NCBI RefSeq assembly: GCF_022815725.1
Contig: NZ_JALGRF010000007.1
Coordinates: 1 to 64,000, forward strand
From: Streptomyces sp. APSN-46.1
GTDB lineage: Bacteria > Actinomycetota > Actinomycetes > Streptomycetales > Streptomycetaceae
Reading direction: 5' to 3'
Length of the DNA: 64,000 nucleotides
A program made the translations under genes and the position numbers. Below the pieces are notes generated by a model. The model was given only the letters and a program-made list of their open reading frames with translations. It ran no database searches and was not told the DNA's origin. Numbering within the stretch: position 1 is the first letter of the stretch; each line of letters opens with the position of its first letter. Of this stretch, positions 1 through 8,558 are shown piece after piece.

Positions 1-14
1 GGCTCCGCCCCAGA

Positions 15-77
15 CCCCGCGCCTCAAACGCCGGCGAGGCTGAAAGATCCAGCCTCGCCGGCGTTTGAGGCGCGGGG
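15..77. repeat. REP-like palindrome, 28-bp perfect stem
   Basis: Bases 15-42 and 50-77 are exact reverse complements separated by a 7-base loop (AAAGATC). The core of each arm is GCCTCAAACGCCGGCGAGGC. The same core recurs near 5600, 5690, 5735, 20140, 20650, 39120 and 39220. It lies just downstream of apt and could act as its terminator; the repeated occurrence shows it is a dispersed element rather than a private terminator. Confidence 0.85.
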
Positions 78-168
78 GTCCGGGGGCTGGCCCCCGGAAG
101 CGGCGCGGCACACGCAAACGGCGGGCACCCGGGATGTCCCGGATACCCGCCGCTTCGCACAGCAGAGG

Positions 169-720
169 TCAGACCACGATCAGCGCGTCCAACGGGGCCC
201 CGCCCAGCGCGCCGGTCAGCTTCGCCCGCCCGGGTAGGAACGACAGTTCCATCAGGACCGCCACCCCGGCGACCTCCGCCCCGGCCCGCCGGATCAGCTC
301 CAGCGACGCTTCGGCGGTACCGCCCGTGGCCAGGACGTCGTCGATGACCATGACCCGGTCACCGACCGACAGATCCTCCGCGTGGACCTCGATCTCCGCG
401 GTCCCGTACTCCAGCTCGTACACCTGCGCCAGCGTCGCCCCCGGCAGCTTGCCGGCCTTGCGCACCGGCACGAAGCCGATGCCCGCCTGCACCGCCACCG
501 GAGCCGCCAGGATGAACCCCCGCGCCTCCAGCCCGACGATCTTCGTCGCGCCGTACCGGCCGGCCAGTTCCACCAGCGCGTCCGTCAGCGCGGCGAACGC
601 CTTCGGGTCCGCCAGCAGCGGGGTGATGTCCTTGAACATCACCCCCGGCTTCGGGTAGTCCGGGACGTCCTTGATGCGGCCGAGCAGCAGCTCCCGCGCC
701 TCCGGCGAGATCACGCTCAC
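169..720 (-). CDS. apt: adenine phosphoribosyltransferase
   Basis: 183 residues. Salvages adenine with PRPP to give AMP and pyrophosphate in the cytoplasm. The PRPP-binding signature VMVIDDVLATGGTA is intact near residues 127-140, and the N-terminal ISPEARELLLGRIKDVPDYP and the FKDITPLL segment are typical of bacterial Apt. The GTG start is chosen because it makes the classic 4-base overlap (GTGA) with the secF stop, implying translational coupling at the end of the secD-secF-apt unit. A much longer frame continues upstream through secF but is only read-through. In Streptomyces this gene usually precedes rel (stringent response synthetase), which would lie beyond the left edge. Confidence 0.97.
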   Translation of the reverse strand: MSVISPEARELLLGRIKDVPDYPKPGVMFKDITPLLADPKAFAALTDALVELAGRYGATKIVGLEARGFILAAPVAVQAGIGFVPVRKAGKLPGATLAQVYELEYGTAEIEVHAEDLSVGDRVMVIDDVLATGGTAEASLELIRRAGAEVAGVAVLMELSFLPGRAKLTGALGGAPLDALIVV

Positions 721-1784
721 CGCCGCCGCCCCGCACGTCCCTGCGCCTGCGCGACGACCTGCGGAGCCGACCCGGGGTCGCCCTCGTAGTCCTCGTCGGC
801 CGACTCGCCCTTCGCGGCCGCGGCCGCCCGCTTCGCGAGCACCCGCTTGCGCAGCGCCTTCATGCCCGGCTCGCGCTCCTTCAGGTCCACGACCAGCGGG
901 GTCGCGATGAAGATCGAGGAGTACGCACCGGCCGCGAGGCCGACGAACAGCGACAGCGAGATGTCGTTGAGCATGCCCGCGCCCAGGAAGCCGCCACCGA
1001 TGAACAGCAGGGCCGCGACCGGGAGGAGCGCCACGACGGTGGTGTTGATCGAGCGGACCAGGGTCCCGTTGATGCTGCGGTTGGCGACCTCGCTGAAGGT
1101 GTAGCGGGTCTGCTTGGTGATGTCCTTCGACCCCTCCTTCAGACCGTCGAAGACGACGACGGTGTCGTAGAGGGAGTAACCGAGGATGGTCAGCAGACCG
1201 ATCACGGTGCCCGGGGTGACCTCGAAGCCGACCAGCGCGTACACGCCGACGGTGATCGTGAGGTCGTGGATCAGGGCGATGAGCGCCGCGACCGCCATCC
1301 GCCACTCGAAGGCGATGGCGAGGTAGATCACGACGAGGATCATGAAGATGCCGAGGCCGGTCCAGGCCTTGTTCGCGATCTGCTCGCCCCAGCTGGGGCC
1401 GACCAGGTCCGCGTTGATGTCCTGCTGCGCGACCTTGAGGTCGCCGGCCAGCTGCTTCTTCACATCGGCGGCGGACTCGGTGTCCAGACCCGAGATCTGG
1501 ATGCGCAGGCCGCCGGTGCCGAGCTCCTGGACGATCGCGTCGTGGCCCGAGGCCTTCTCCGCGTCCTCGGTCGCCTGAGCGACGGAGACGGCCGTCTTCG
1601 GGGTCGTGAAGACGGCACCGCCCTTGAACTCGATGCCCATGTTGAGGCCCTGAACGGCCAGGGCCACGATCGCCGTGATGGTGATCAGGATGGAAACGCC
1701 GTACCAGAGAAAGCGCTTGCCGACGAAGTCGTAGCCGACCTCACCGCGGTACAGCTTGGCGCCGAGATCTCCCAGCTTCGACAT
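717..1784 (-). CDS. secF: protein translocase subunit SecF
   Basis: 355 residues. Works with SecD in the membrane to use the proton gradient for late steps of Sec export. One membrane span is visible near residues 26-46, followed by an extracytoplasmic domain with the conserved FKGGAVF start, then five spans from about 150 to 310 containing the LIHDLTITVGVYALVGFE segment typical of SecF. A charged, low-complexity tail of about 45 residues follows. ATG start with a near-perfect ribosome site (AAGGAGG) 8 bases upstream; only 3 bases separate it from the secD stop, so the two are cotranslated. Confidence 0.98.
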   Translation of the reverse strand: MSKLGDLGAKLYRGEVGYDFVGKRFLWYGVSILITITAIVALAVQGLNMGIEFKGGAVFTTPKTAVSVAQATEDAEKASGHDAIVQELGTGGLRIQISGLDTESAADVKKQLAGDLKVAQQDINADLVGPSWGEQIANKAWTGLGIFMILVVIYLAIAFEWRMAVAALIALIHDLTITVGVYALVGFEVTPGTVIGLLTILGYSLYDTVVVFDGLKEGSKDITKQTRYTFSEVANRSINGTLVRSINTTVVALLPVAALLFIGGGFLGAGMLNDISLSLFVGLAAGAYSSIFIATPLVVDLKEREPGMKALRKRVLAKRAAAAAKGESADEDYEGDPGSAPQVVAQAQGRAGRRR

Positions 1785-1787
1785 CTC

Positions 1788-3602
1788 TCACGCCTCCTTT
1801 ACGTCGACGGGAGCGGAGACGGTACCGGAACCGGTGCGGCGGGACCGGCGCAGCGGCGGCTTCGCGCCAAGCCGCTTCGGGTCCAGCCCGGACCACGGGC
1901 CACCGCTGGAGAAGAACTTCGTACGGGCCACCAGCGTCATGACCGGCTTGGTGAAGAGGAACACCACGACCACGTCGAGGATGGTGGTCAGACCCAGGGT
2001 GAAGGCGAAGCCCTGCACCTTGCCGACGGTCACGATGAACAGCACCGCGGCGGCCAGGAACGACACGAAGTCGGACACCAGGATGGTGCGCCGGGCGCGC
2101 GGCCAGGCCCGCTCCACGGCCGGACGCAGGGTGCGGCCCTCGCGGATCTCGTCGCGGATGCGCTCGAAGTACACGATGAACGAGTCGGCCGTGATGCCGA
2201 TGGCGACGATCGCGCCGCAGACGGCCGGCAGGTTCAGCGCGAAGCCGATGCCCTTGCCGAGCAGCGCCATGATCGCGTACGTGAGGATCGCGGACACCAG
2301 CAGCGAGACGATCGCGATGAACGCCAGACCGCGGTAGTACACGAGCAGGTAGATCACGACGAGGAGCAGACCGATCGCGCCGGCGATCAGGCCGGCCTTC
2401 AGCTGCTCACCGCCGAGCGCGGCGGTGACGGTCGTGACGCTGTCCTCGCTGAAGGAGAGCGGCAGGGCGCCGTACGAGAGCATGTTGCCCAGGTCCTGCG
2501 CGGACTGCTGGGTGAAGCCGCCGGAGATCTCGGCGTTGCCGCCGGTCAGCGCCTGGCTCACGGACGGGTCGGAGATGACCTGGCCGTCGAGCACGATCGC
2601 GAACTGGTTCTGCGGCGGCTGCTTGCCGGCCAGCTCACCGGTGATCTTGGCGAACTTGTCGGCGCCCTTGTCGGTGAACTGCATGGTGACGATCCACTGA
2701 CCGCGCTGCGGGTCGATCTGGCCCTTCGCGTCGTCCACGTCCTGGCCGTTGACGGCGGCCGGGCCGAGCACCCACTTGCCCCAGGTGTCACCGCGCTGGC
2801 CGCAGGCGACCATCGGGTCCTCGGGCTTGACGCCCTGGTTCGCCGCGACGCGCTGCTTCTCGTCCGTGCAGTCCAGGGCGGCGAACTTCGCCTGGAGCGC
2901 GGAGGCGGCGGCATCGGCCGACGGGTCCGCGGACGGGGTCGCGGACGGGGACGGGGCCTTGTTGTCGTCTGCCTTCTTCGACTCGCTCGCCTTGGGCGAG
3001 GGAGTGGGGGTGCCCGGGGCCTTGAGGGCCTCACTGAGCGCGCGACCCTGGGAAGTGGCGCTGGACGACGGGGTGGCGGACGGGCCGGCCTTCTTGCCGT
3101 CCTGGGCCTTCGGAGCGCCGGAACCGCTCGGGGACGCGCTGGGCGACCCGCTCGGCGATCCGCTGGGCGAGGGCTCCGGGGCGATCGGCTCACCGCTGGT
3201 GAACGCCAGGACGGGGCGGAAGTAGAGCTGGGCGGTGGTACCGACCTGCTCGCGCGCCTGCTGCTCGTTCATCCCCTTGGGGATGTTCACGATGATGTGG
3301 TCGCGGCCCTGCGTCTGGACCTCGGCCTCGGTCACACCGAGACCGTTGACACGGCGCTCGATGATCCCGACCGCGGTGTTCATGTTGGTCTCGTTGATCG
3401 CGTCCGGCTTGCCGGGCTCGCTCTTGGCCTTGAGCGTGATGCTCGTGCCGCCCGCGAGGTCGATGCCGAGCCGGGGGGTCGTCTGCTTCGTGAGGAACAT
3501 CCCCGCGGTGAGCGCCACCATCGCGATCAGGATGATGGCCAGGGCGCGCCCCGGCCTCCCCTGAGCCCCCGTGGGCCGCCGGCCCTTCTTCGGTGCTGCC
3601 AC
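1788..3602 (-). CDS. secD: protein translocase subunit SecD
   Basis: 604 residues from a GTG preceded by GGGAG about 10 bases upstream; an ATG 33 bases further up lacks a better site. One N-terminal span (about residues 18-38), the conserved GIDLAGGTSI segment, a large extracytoplasmic domain, then five C-terminal spans with ITADSFIVYFERIRDEIREG, the SecD signature. Odd feature: roughly residues 140-234 form a Ser/Pro/Gly/Ala-rich linker (repeats of PSGSPSGSPS type) inserted in the extracytoplasmic domain, absent from E. coli SecD as I know it. The cysteines in DCTDEKQRV and ACGQRGD after the linker could pair outside the cell; that is inference. Confidence 0.97.
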   Translation of the reverse strand: MAAPKKGRRPTGAQGRPGRALAIILIAMVALTAGMFLTKQTTPRLGIDLAGGTSITLKAKSEPGKPDAINETNMNTAVGIIERRVNGLGVTEAEVQTQGRDHIIVNIPKGMNEQQAREQVGTTAQLYFRPVLAFTSGEPIAPEPSPSGSPSGSPSASPSGSGAPKAQDGKKAGPSATPSSSATSQGRALSEALKAPGTPTPSPKASESKKADDNKAPSPSATPSADPSADAAASALQAKFAALDCTDEKQRVAANQGVKPEDPMVACGQRGDTWGKWVLGPAAVNGQDVDDAKGQIDPQRGQWIVTMQFTDKGADKFAKITGELAGKQPPQNQFAIVLDGQVISDPSVSQALTGGNAEISGGFTQQSAQDLGNMLSYGALPLSFSEDSVTTVTAALGGEQLKAGLIAGAIGLLLVVIYLLVYYRGLAFIAIVSLLVSAILTYAIMALLGKGIGFALNLPAVCGAIVAIGITADSFIVYFERIRDEIREGRTLRPAVERAWPRARRTILVSDFVSFLAAAVLFIVTVGKVQGFAFTLGLTTILDVVVVFLFTKPVMTLVARTKFFSSGGPWSGLDPKRLGAKPPLRRSRRTGSGTVSAPVDVKEA

Positions 3603-3756
3603 CTTGTCGTATCTCCCTGTCCAACCATCCTGCACCGGGTCAGCGCGCGGACGGCCAAGAAATGTGTGGTGGGGACCCCTGCCCCCCGCAGAAACGGGTC
3701 ACTGCCAGGCCCGCGGCGGCTGCCGGTCCGGCACCGCCGCGGTCCATGCCCGCGTA

Positions 3757-4233
3757 CTACTTGGCTCCGGGCTCGCCGTCGGCCTTGCCGTCCTTCGGCT
3801 CGTCGCCCTCGGACTCGTCGGCGGCCTCCTTGTCGGAGCCCTCCTTCTTGCCCAGGTCGAGCTTCGGGGACTCGGTCTCGGCCTCGTCCTTGGTCAGCGA
3901 GGAGGCGTCGTCCGGGACGACCGGCGTGTCGATCGTCAGATCAACGGGGGCGCCGTGGACGATGCGGTTGTACTCATCGTCGTCGAGGACCGCGCCGATG
4001 GCGTTCTTCGCGTAGATCGCGTGGACGCCGGGGGCCACCTCCAGGGTGACCGTGTCGTCGCCGATCTCCTTCACCGTGGCGTACATGCCGCCGATGGTGC
4101 GGACGCCGGTGCCGGGCGCGAGCTGGTCGCGCATCTGCGCGGCCGCCTGCTGCTTCTTCTTGGCGGAGCGGGTCATCAGGAACATCGCCCCGATGAGCAC
4201 GATGAACGGAAGCAAAAAGCTGAGGTTGTTCAC
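3757..4233 (-). CDS. yajC: preprotein translocase subunit YajC
   Basis: 158 residues. Small Sec accessory protein. A single span near residues 3-21 (LSFLLPFIVLIGAMFLM) is followed by the RSAKKKQQAAAQMRDQL helix and the small domain with GTGVRTIGGMYATVKEI, all typical of YajC. The last 50 residues are a highly charged Asp/Glu/Lys tail that is longer than in E. coli. The GTG start fits the family N-terminus; the open frame extends 27 codons upstream without a credible start. It heads the yajC-secD-secF-apt unit; the gap to secD is 154 bases. Confidence 0.95.
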   Translation of the reverse strand: MNNLSFLLPFIVLIGAMFLMTRSAKKKQQAAAQMRDQLAPGTGVRTIGGMYATVKEIGDDTVTLEVAPGVHAIYAKNAIGAVLDDDEYNRIVHGAPVDLTIDTPVVPDDASSLTKDEAETESPKLDLGKKEGSDKEAADESEGDEPKDGKADGEPGAK

Positions 4234-4320
4234 GGGACGGAGATCCTTCGCACGACCACACGGGAGGCGGCCAATTTCTACGGGGGTGGGCACGCCGACC
4301 TGAAGGGTCGGCATCGGCGG

Positions 4321-4350
4321 AGTCTAGGCGAGTCCGCACCGATGGAACAA
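4321..4350 (-). promoter_or_regulatory. promoter of yajC-secDF-apt
   Basis: On the minus strand TTGTTC (4345-4350) and TAGACT (4321-4326) are separated by 18 bases, a good match to the vegetative Streptomyces promoter. It would start transcription about 80 bases before the yajC GTG. A small hairpin (GCCGACC..GGTCGGC, about 4293-4313) lies in the leader. Confidence 0.55.
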
Positions 4351-4397
4351 CGCCCAGCATGGCACCGCAGTTCCTGACCGGGCGAACCTCCGCGCCG

Positions 4398-5489
4398 TCA
4401 GGCCCCGAACAAGCCCCGTTGTCCGCTTGATCCACTGGTTGATCCGCCGGCGCCGCCGGGCTGCGGCGGGACGAGCCCCAGGTGAGCCCATGCGGCGGGC
4501 GTCGCCACCCGGCCCCGGGGGGTACGGGCGAGCAGGCCCTCGCGTACCAGGAACGGCTCGGCCACCTCCTCCACGGTCTCCCGCTCCTCACCCACGGCCA
4601 CGGCGAGGGTGGACAGCCCGACGGGCCCGCCGCCGAACAGCTTGAGCAGGGCTTCCAGCACGGCCCGGTCCAGCCGGTCGAGCCCGCGCGCGTCCACCTC
4701 GTAGACCTGGAGGGCGGTTCCGGCCACCTCGCGCGTGATTACGCCGTCGGCCTTGACCTGGGCGTAGTCGCGGACGCGGCGCAGGAGCCGGTTGGCGATG
4801 CGGGGGGTGCCGCGGGAGCGGCCGGCGATCTCGGCGGCGCCGGCGGTGTCGATCTCGACGTCGAGGAGGCGGGCGGAGCGGTGGATGACGCGTTCCAGCT
4901 CCTCGGGGGCGTAGAACTCCATGTGCCCGGTGAAGCCGAAGCGGTCGCGCAGGGGCGGCGGGAGCAGGCCGGCGCGGGTGGTGGCGCCGACCAGGGTGAA
5001 GGGCGGCAGCTCCAGGGGGATCGCGGTCGCTCCCGGGCCCTTGCCGACGATGACGTCGACGCGGAAGTCCTCCATGGCCATGTACAGCATCTCCTCGGCG
5101 GGCCGGGACATGCGGTGGATCTCGTCGAGGAAGAGGACCTCGCCCTCCTGGAGGGAGGAGAGGATCGCGGCGAGGTCGCCGGCGTGCTGGATGGCGGGGC
5201 CGGAGGTGATCCGGATGGGCGCGCCCATCTCGGCGGCGATGATCATGGACAGGGTGGTCTTGCCGAGGCCGGGCGCGCCGGAGAGCAGGACGTGGTCGGC
5301 GGTGGCGCCGCGCTGGCGGGCCGCCTTGAGGACGAGGTCCAGCTGCTGGCGGACCTTCTCCTGGCCGACGAACTCGCCGAGGTCCTTGGGGCGCAGGGCC
5401 GCCTCGACGGCGGTGTCCTCCCCGTCGGCGGCGGCCGCGACGAGTCGCTCGCCGCTCTCGTCCACGTCAGTCTCGTCGTCCCAGTTCAC
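4398..5489 (-). CDS. ruvB: Holliday junction branch migration helicase RuvB
   Basis: 363 residues. AAA+ motor that drives branch migration with RuvA. Walker A GAPGLGKTT at residues 71-79, Walker B LFLDEIHR near 122, sensor region GATTRAGLL and arginine finger segment PLRDRFG, then the winged-helix domain ending in the conserved TPRGRVATPAAWAHLGL. The GTG start gives the NWDDETD N-terminus common in Streptomyces; the frame continues upstream into repeat DNA. Separated from ruvA by about 300 bases of repeat-rich DNA, so unlike many bacteria it may not be tightly coupled to ruvCA. Confidence 0.97.
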   Translation of the reverse strand: MNWDDETDVDESGERLVAAAADGEDTAVEAALRPKDLGEFVGQEKVRQQLDLVLKAARQRGATADHVLLSGAPGLGKTTLSMIIAAEMGAPIRITSGPAIQHAGDLAAILSSLQEGEVLFLDEIHRMSRPAEEMLYMAMEDFRVDVIVGKGPGATAIPLELPPFTLVGATTRAGLLPPPLRDRFGFTGHMEFYAPEELERVIHRSARLLDVEIDTAGAAEIAGRSRGTPRIANRLLRRVRDYAQVKADGVITREVAGTALQVYEVDARGLDRLDRAVLEALLKLFGGGPVGLSTLAVAVGEERETVEEVAEPFLVREGLLARTPRGRVATPAAWAHLGLVPPQPGGAGGSTSGSSGQRGLFGA

Positions 5490-5589
5490 GCTGTCAGTCT
5501 GCCTTCTCGTGTGCACGGTGGTCTGTCCTGTGCGGCGCCGCTGCGGGGGCCAGCCCCCGAACCCTCCCCCAGCTACCGCTGGGAGGTGC

Positions 5590-5780
5590 CCCCAGCGCCT
5601 CAAACGCCGGCGGGGCTGGAGTGTGCCGGGCGAGGCTGAGATTGCGCTGCGCGCACTGGCAGGCTGACGCCAGCCAAATCCAGCCCCGCCGGCGTTTGAG
5701 GCGCGGGGTGCGGGGCGGAGCCCCGGCCTTTTAGCCTCGCCGGCGATTGAGGCGTGGGGTCTGGGGCGGAGCCCCGGGAG
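5590..5780. repeat. cluster of three REP-like elements in the ruvB-ruvA gap
   Basis: The 308-base gap between ruvA and ruvB contains copies of the GCCTCAAACGCCGGCG core: one at about 5595-5620, one in the opposite orientation at 5681-5707, and a variant with GGCGATTGAGGCG at about 5733-5757. Two copies of GGGGCGGAGCCCC accompany them (near 5713 and 5763). The first two copies face each other 60 bases apart and could form one long stem. No gene is seen in this gap. Confidence 0.8.
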
Positions 5781-5797
5781 CCGGCCCGCACGGGGGG

Positions 5798-6430
5798 TCA
5801 GCGGGTCCGGTTCAGGGACTGGAGGGCGGCGCGCAGGAGTTGCGGAACGGGGGCGGAGCCGCCGGCGGCGATGGCGGCTTCGGCCTGCGGGGTCACCGCC
5901 GACACCGCCTCATCGGCCTCGCGGGACGCGTAGCCGAGGCCGATCAGGGCCGCGGAGAGCTGTTCCGTCCACGGGGCCGGCCCGGCGGCGGCGGCCCGCT
6001 GCGCCCCCACCAGGCCACTTGAACCGAGCGGAGCCCCCAGCTTGTCCTTCAGCTCCAGCAGGAGCTTCTGCGCGCCCTTCTTCCCGATGCCCGGCACCGC
6101 CATCAGCGCTTTCTCGTCCCCCGTCGAGACGGCGACCCGCAGCGCGTCCGGGCTGTGCACCCCGAGCATCGCCTGGGCCAGTCTCGGTCCGACCCCGCTC
6201 GCGGTCTGGAGCAGTTCGAAGACCTGCCGCTCGTCGTCGTCGGCGAAGCCGTACAGCGTCAGCGAGTCCTCCCGTACGACCAGGGACGTGGCCAGCCGCG
6301 CCGTCTCCCCCATCCGCAGGCCGGCGATGGTGTTCGGCGCGCACTGCACGGCCATGCCCACTCCCCCGACCTCGATCACGGCCAGGGTGGGGGCGAGCGC
6401 GGCGACCGGGCCGCTCACGAAGGCGATCAT
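5798..6430 (-). CDS. ruvA: Holliday junction branch migration protein RuvA
   Basis: 210 residues. Binds the four-way junction as a tetramer and loads RuvB. The N-terminal OB domain (MIAFVSGPVAALAPT), the helix-hairpin-helix segments (LLQTASGVGPRLAQAML and MAVPGIGKKGAQKLLLELKD), and a C-terminal UBA-like domain (ALIGLGYASREADEAV) are in the usual order. ATG start; the first four bases overlap the ruvC stop (ATGA), so ruvC and ruvA are translationally coupled. Confidence 0.97.
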   Translation of the reverse strand: MIAFVSGPVAALAPTLAVIEVGGVGMAVQCAPNTIAGLRMGETARLATSLVVREDSLTLYGFADDDERQVFELLQTASGVGPRLAQAMLGVHSPDALRVAVSTGDEKALMAVPGIGKKGAQKLLLELKDKLGAPLGSSGLVGAQRAAAAGPAPWTEQLSAALIGLGYASREADEAVSAVTPQAEAAIAAGGSAPVPQLLRAALQSLNRTR

Positions 6431-6957
6431 CGGGTACGGCCTTTCGGGGCGTGCAGGGCGACCGCCTGCTGGAGGCGGTTCTGGGCGGGGGCCCGCCAGA
6501 TGTGGCAGATGGCGAGGGCGAGGGCGTCGGCGGCGTCGGCGGGCTTGGGCGGCGCGGCCAGTCGCAGCAGCCGGGTGACCATGGCGCCGACCTGGGCCTT
6601 GTCGGCGCGGCCGCTGCCGGTGACGGCGGCCTTGACCTCACTCGGGGTGTGCAGCGCGACCGGTATCCCCCGCCGCGCCGCGCACAGCATGGCGACAGCG
6701 CTCGCCTGGGCGGTGCCCATCACGGTGCTGACGTTGTGCTGGCTGAACACCCGCTCCACGGCGACGACTTCGGGCCGGTGCGTATCGAGCCATTCCTCGA
6801 TGCCCTGCTCGATGGCGACGAGCCGGTGGCCCAACTCGGCGTCCGCGGGCGTCCGTACGACCCCCACCGCGAGCATGGCCAGGGGGCGGCCGGCGACACC
6901 CTCGACGACGCCGACACCGCACCGCGTCAGCCCCGGGTCCACCCCGAGTACGCGCAC
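6427..6957 (-). CDS. ruvC: Holliday junction resolvase RuvC
   Basis: 176 residues. Cuts Holliday junctions as a dimer. The RNase H-like fold shows the first catalytic Asp in LGVDPGLTRCG (residue 7), a Glu in the VERVFSQHN segment, and the C-terminal Asp pair in DAADALALAICH, so the active site is complete. GTG start at the conserved N-terminus. First gene of the ruvCA unit; downstream ruvA overlaps by four bases. Confidence 0.97.
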   Translation of the reverse strand: MRVLGVDPGLTRCGVGVVEGVAGRPLAMLAVGVVRTPADAELGHRLVAIEQGIEEWLDTHRPEVVAVERVFSQHNVSTVMGTAQASAVAMLCAARRGIPVALHTPSEVKAAVTGSGRADKAQVGAMVTRLLRLAAPPKPADAADALALAICHIWRAPAQNRLQQAVALHAPKGRTR

Positions 6958-7023
6958 ACCGTCCCCCTGCCTTCGATCGTCTGTCCGTGTCCGTGCAGGT
7001 TATCCGGCCCCACTGACAAAGCA

Positions 7024-7055
7024 GCGGGCCGACAGGGTGTTTCCTGTCGGCCCGC
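7024..7055 (-). terminator. terminator after yebC
   Basis: A perfect 13-bp stem (GCGGGCCGACAGG with its complement) and a 6-base loop lie between yebC and ruvC, positioned to end minus-strand transcription of yebC before ruvC. There is no long U tract, as is usual in Streptomyces. Confidence 0.75.
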
Positions 7056-7141
7056 CGAATACAGCAACCATCAATTGAGCAACCACAACGGCGAGCAACC
7101 ACCTCCGCGAGAGCGGCGGCGGTTTAGCCGCAAAGGGGGGC

Positions 7142-7894
7142 TCAGGCGTCGACCTTCTCCATGACCTCGTCCGAGACGTCGAAGTTGGCGAAGACGTTCT
7201 GCACGTCGTCGCTGTCCTCCAGCGCGTCGATCAGCTTGAAGATCTTGCGCGCGCCCTCTTCGTCCAGCTCGACCTGCATCGAGGGGACGAAGCTGGCCTC
7301 GGCCGAGTCGTAGTCGATGCCCGCCTCCTGGAGCGCGGTACGGACCGCGACCAGGTCGGTGGCCTCGCTGATGACCTCGAAGCTGTCACCGATGTCGTTG
7401 ACCTCTTCGGCACCGGCTTCGAGCACCGACTCCAGGACGTCGTCCTCGGACAGTTCGCCCTTGGGGAGCACGATGACGCCCTTGCGGTTGAACAGGTACG
7501 AGACCGAGCCGGGGTCGGCCATCGAGCCGCCGTTGCGGGTCATGGCGACCCGTACGTCGGACGCGGCGCGGTTGCGGTTGTCGGTGAGGCACTCGATGAG
7601 CACCGCGACACCGTTCGGGCCGTAACCCTCGTACATGATCGTCTCGTAGTCGGCGCCGCCGGCCTCAAGGCCACCGCCGCGCTTGACCGCGGAGTCGATG
7701 TTCTTGTTCGGGACCGAGCTCTTCTTGGCCTTCTGAACGGCGTCGAAGAGCGTCGGGTTGCCGTCGATGTCGGCGCCGCCCATACGGGCCGCGACCTCGA
7801 TGTTCTTGATCAGCTTCGCGAAGAGCTTGCCGCGCTTGGCATCGATCACGGCCTTCTTGTGCTTCGTCGTAGCCCATTTAGAGTGGCCGGACAT
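7142..7894 (-). CDS. YebC/PmpR family transcriptional regulator or translation factor
   Basis: 250 residues, normal for the family. Starts with the invariant MSGHSKWATTKHKKAVIDAKRGKLF and carries GGADIDGNP, SSVPNKNIDSAVKRG and YEGYGPNGVAV, all family signatures. YebC proteins are known as DNA-binding regulators and, more recently, as factors that relieve ribosome stalling at proline runs; sequence alone cannot tell which applies. A TAGGAT -10 box on the minus strand (7935-7940) in the 57-base gap after pdxT suggests its own promoter. Good ribosome site (AAGGAG) before the ATG. Confidence 0.95.
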   Translation of the reverse strand: MSGHSKWATTKHKKAVIDAKRGKLFAKLIKNIEVAARMGGADIDGNPTLFDAVQKAKKSSVPNKNIDSAVKRGGGLEAGGADYETIMYEGYGPNGVAVLIECLTDNRNRAASDVRVAMTRNGGSMADPGSVSYLFNRKGVIVLPKGELSEDDVLESVLEAGAEEVNDIGDSFEVISEATDLVAVRTALQEAGIDYDSAEASFVPSMQVELDEEGARKIFKLIDALEDSDDVQNVFANFDVSDEVMEKVDA

Positions 7895-7951
7895 CCGCCT
7901 GTCTCCTTCGCGTAACCAACAGTGTTCGTCTCCGATCCTACCGGGACCTGA

Positions 7952-8551
7952 TTACAGCCCCGCGCGCACCATGTCGACGAAGTACGCGTGAACTCGGTCG
8001 TCGCCGGTCAGTTCGGGGTGGAACGAGGTGGCGAGGACGTTGCCCTGGCGCACGGCGACCGTGTGGCCCTCGTACGTGGCCAGCACCTCGGCGGCGCCTC
8101 CGACGGACTCGACCCACGGGGCGCGGATGAAGACGCCCTCGACCGGGCCGTCCGCTATGCCCACGAAGTCGATCTTCGCCTCGAAGGATTCGTTCTGGCG
8201 ACCGAAGGCGTTACGGCGGACGATCATGTCGATGCCGCCCAGGGTCTCCTGGTCCTCACGGCCGTCCAGGAGCTTCTCGGCGAGCATGATCATGCCGGCG
8301 CAGGTGCCGTACACGGGCATGCCCGCGGCCACGCGCTCGCGCAGCGGCTCCAGCATGCCGAACAGGACGGCGAGCTTCGACATGGTCGTGGACTCGCCGC
8401 CGGGGATCACCAGGGCGTCGACCTCGGCGAGCTCCTCGGGACGCCGGACCGGCCTGGCCACGGCGTCCGCCGAGGCCAGGGCGATCAGGTGCTCCCGTAC
8501 ATCGCCCTGGAGAGCCAGGACACCGATGACTGGGGTACGGGTGTTCGTCAT
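7952..8551 (-). CDS. pdxT: pyridoxal 5'-phosphate synthase glutaminase subunit
   Basis: 199 residues. Class I glutaminase that feeds ammonia to PdxS for PLP synthesis. Contains VIPGGESTTMSKL, the nucleophile Cys in YGTCAGMI, and the His-Glu pair in TSFHPELTGD, so the catalytic triad is intact. It lies 7 bases after pdxS and is certainly cotranscribed with it. Confidence 0.97.
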   Translation of the reverse strand: MTNTRTPVIGVLALQGDVREHLIALASADAVARPVRRPEELAEVDALVIPGGESTTMSKLAVLFGMLEPLRERVAAGMPVYGTCAGMIMLAEKLLDGREDQETLGGIDMIVRRNAFGRQNESFEAKIDFVGIADGPVEGVFIRAPWVESVGGAAEVLATYEGHTVAVRQGNVLATSFHPELTGDDRVHAYFVDMVRAGL

Positions 8552-8558
8552 GAGGTGA

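Noticed and set aside
1266..4049. Plus-strand open frame of 927 codons opposite secF/secD/yajC
   Set aside because: Mirror of the high GC3 of secD and secF; no domain and it crosses several real genes.
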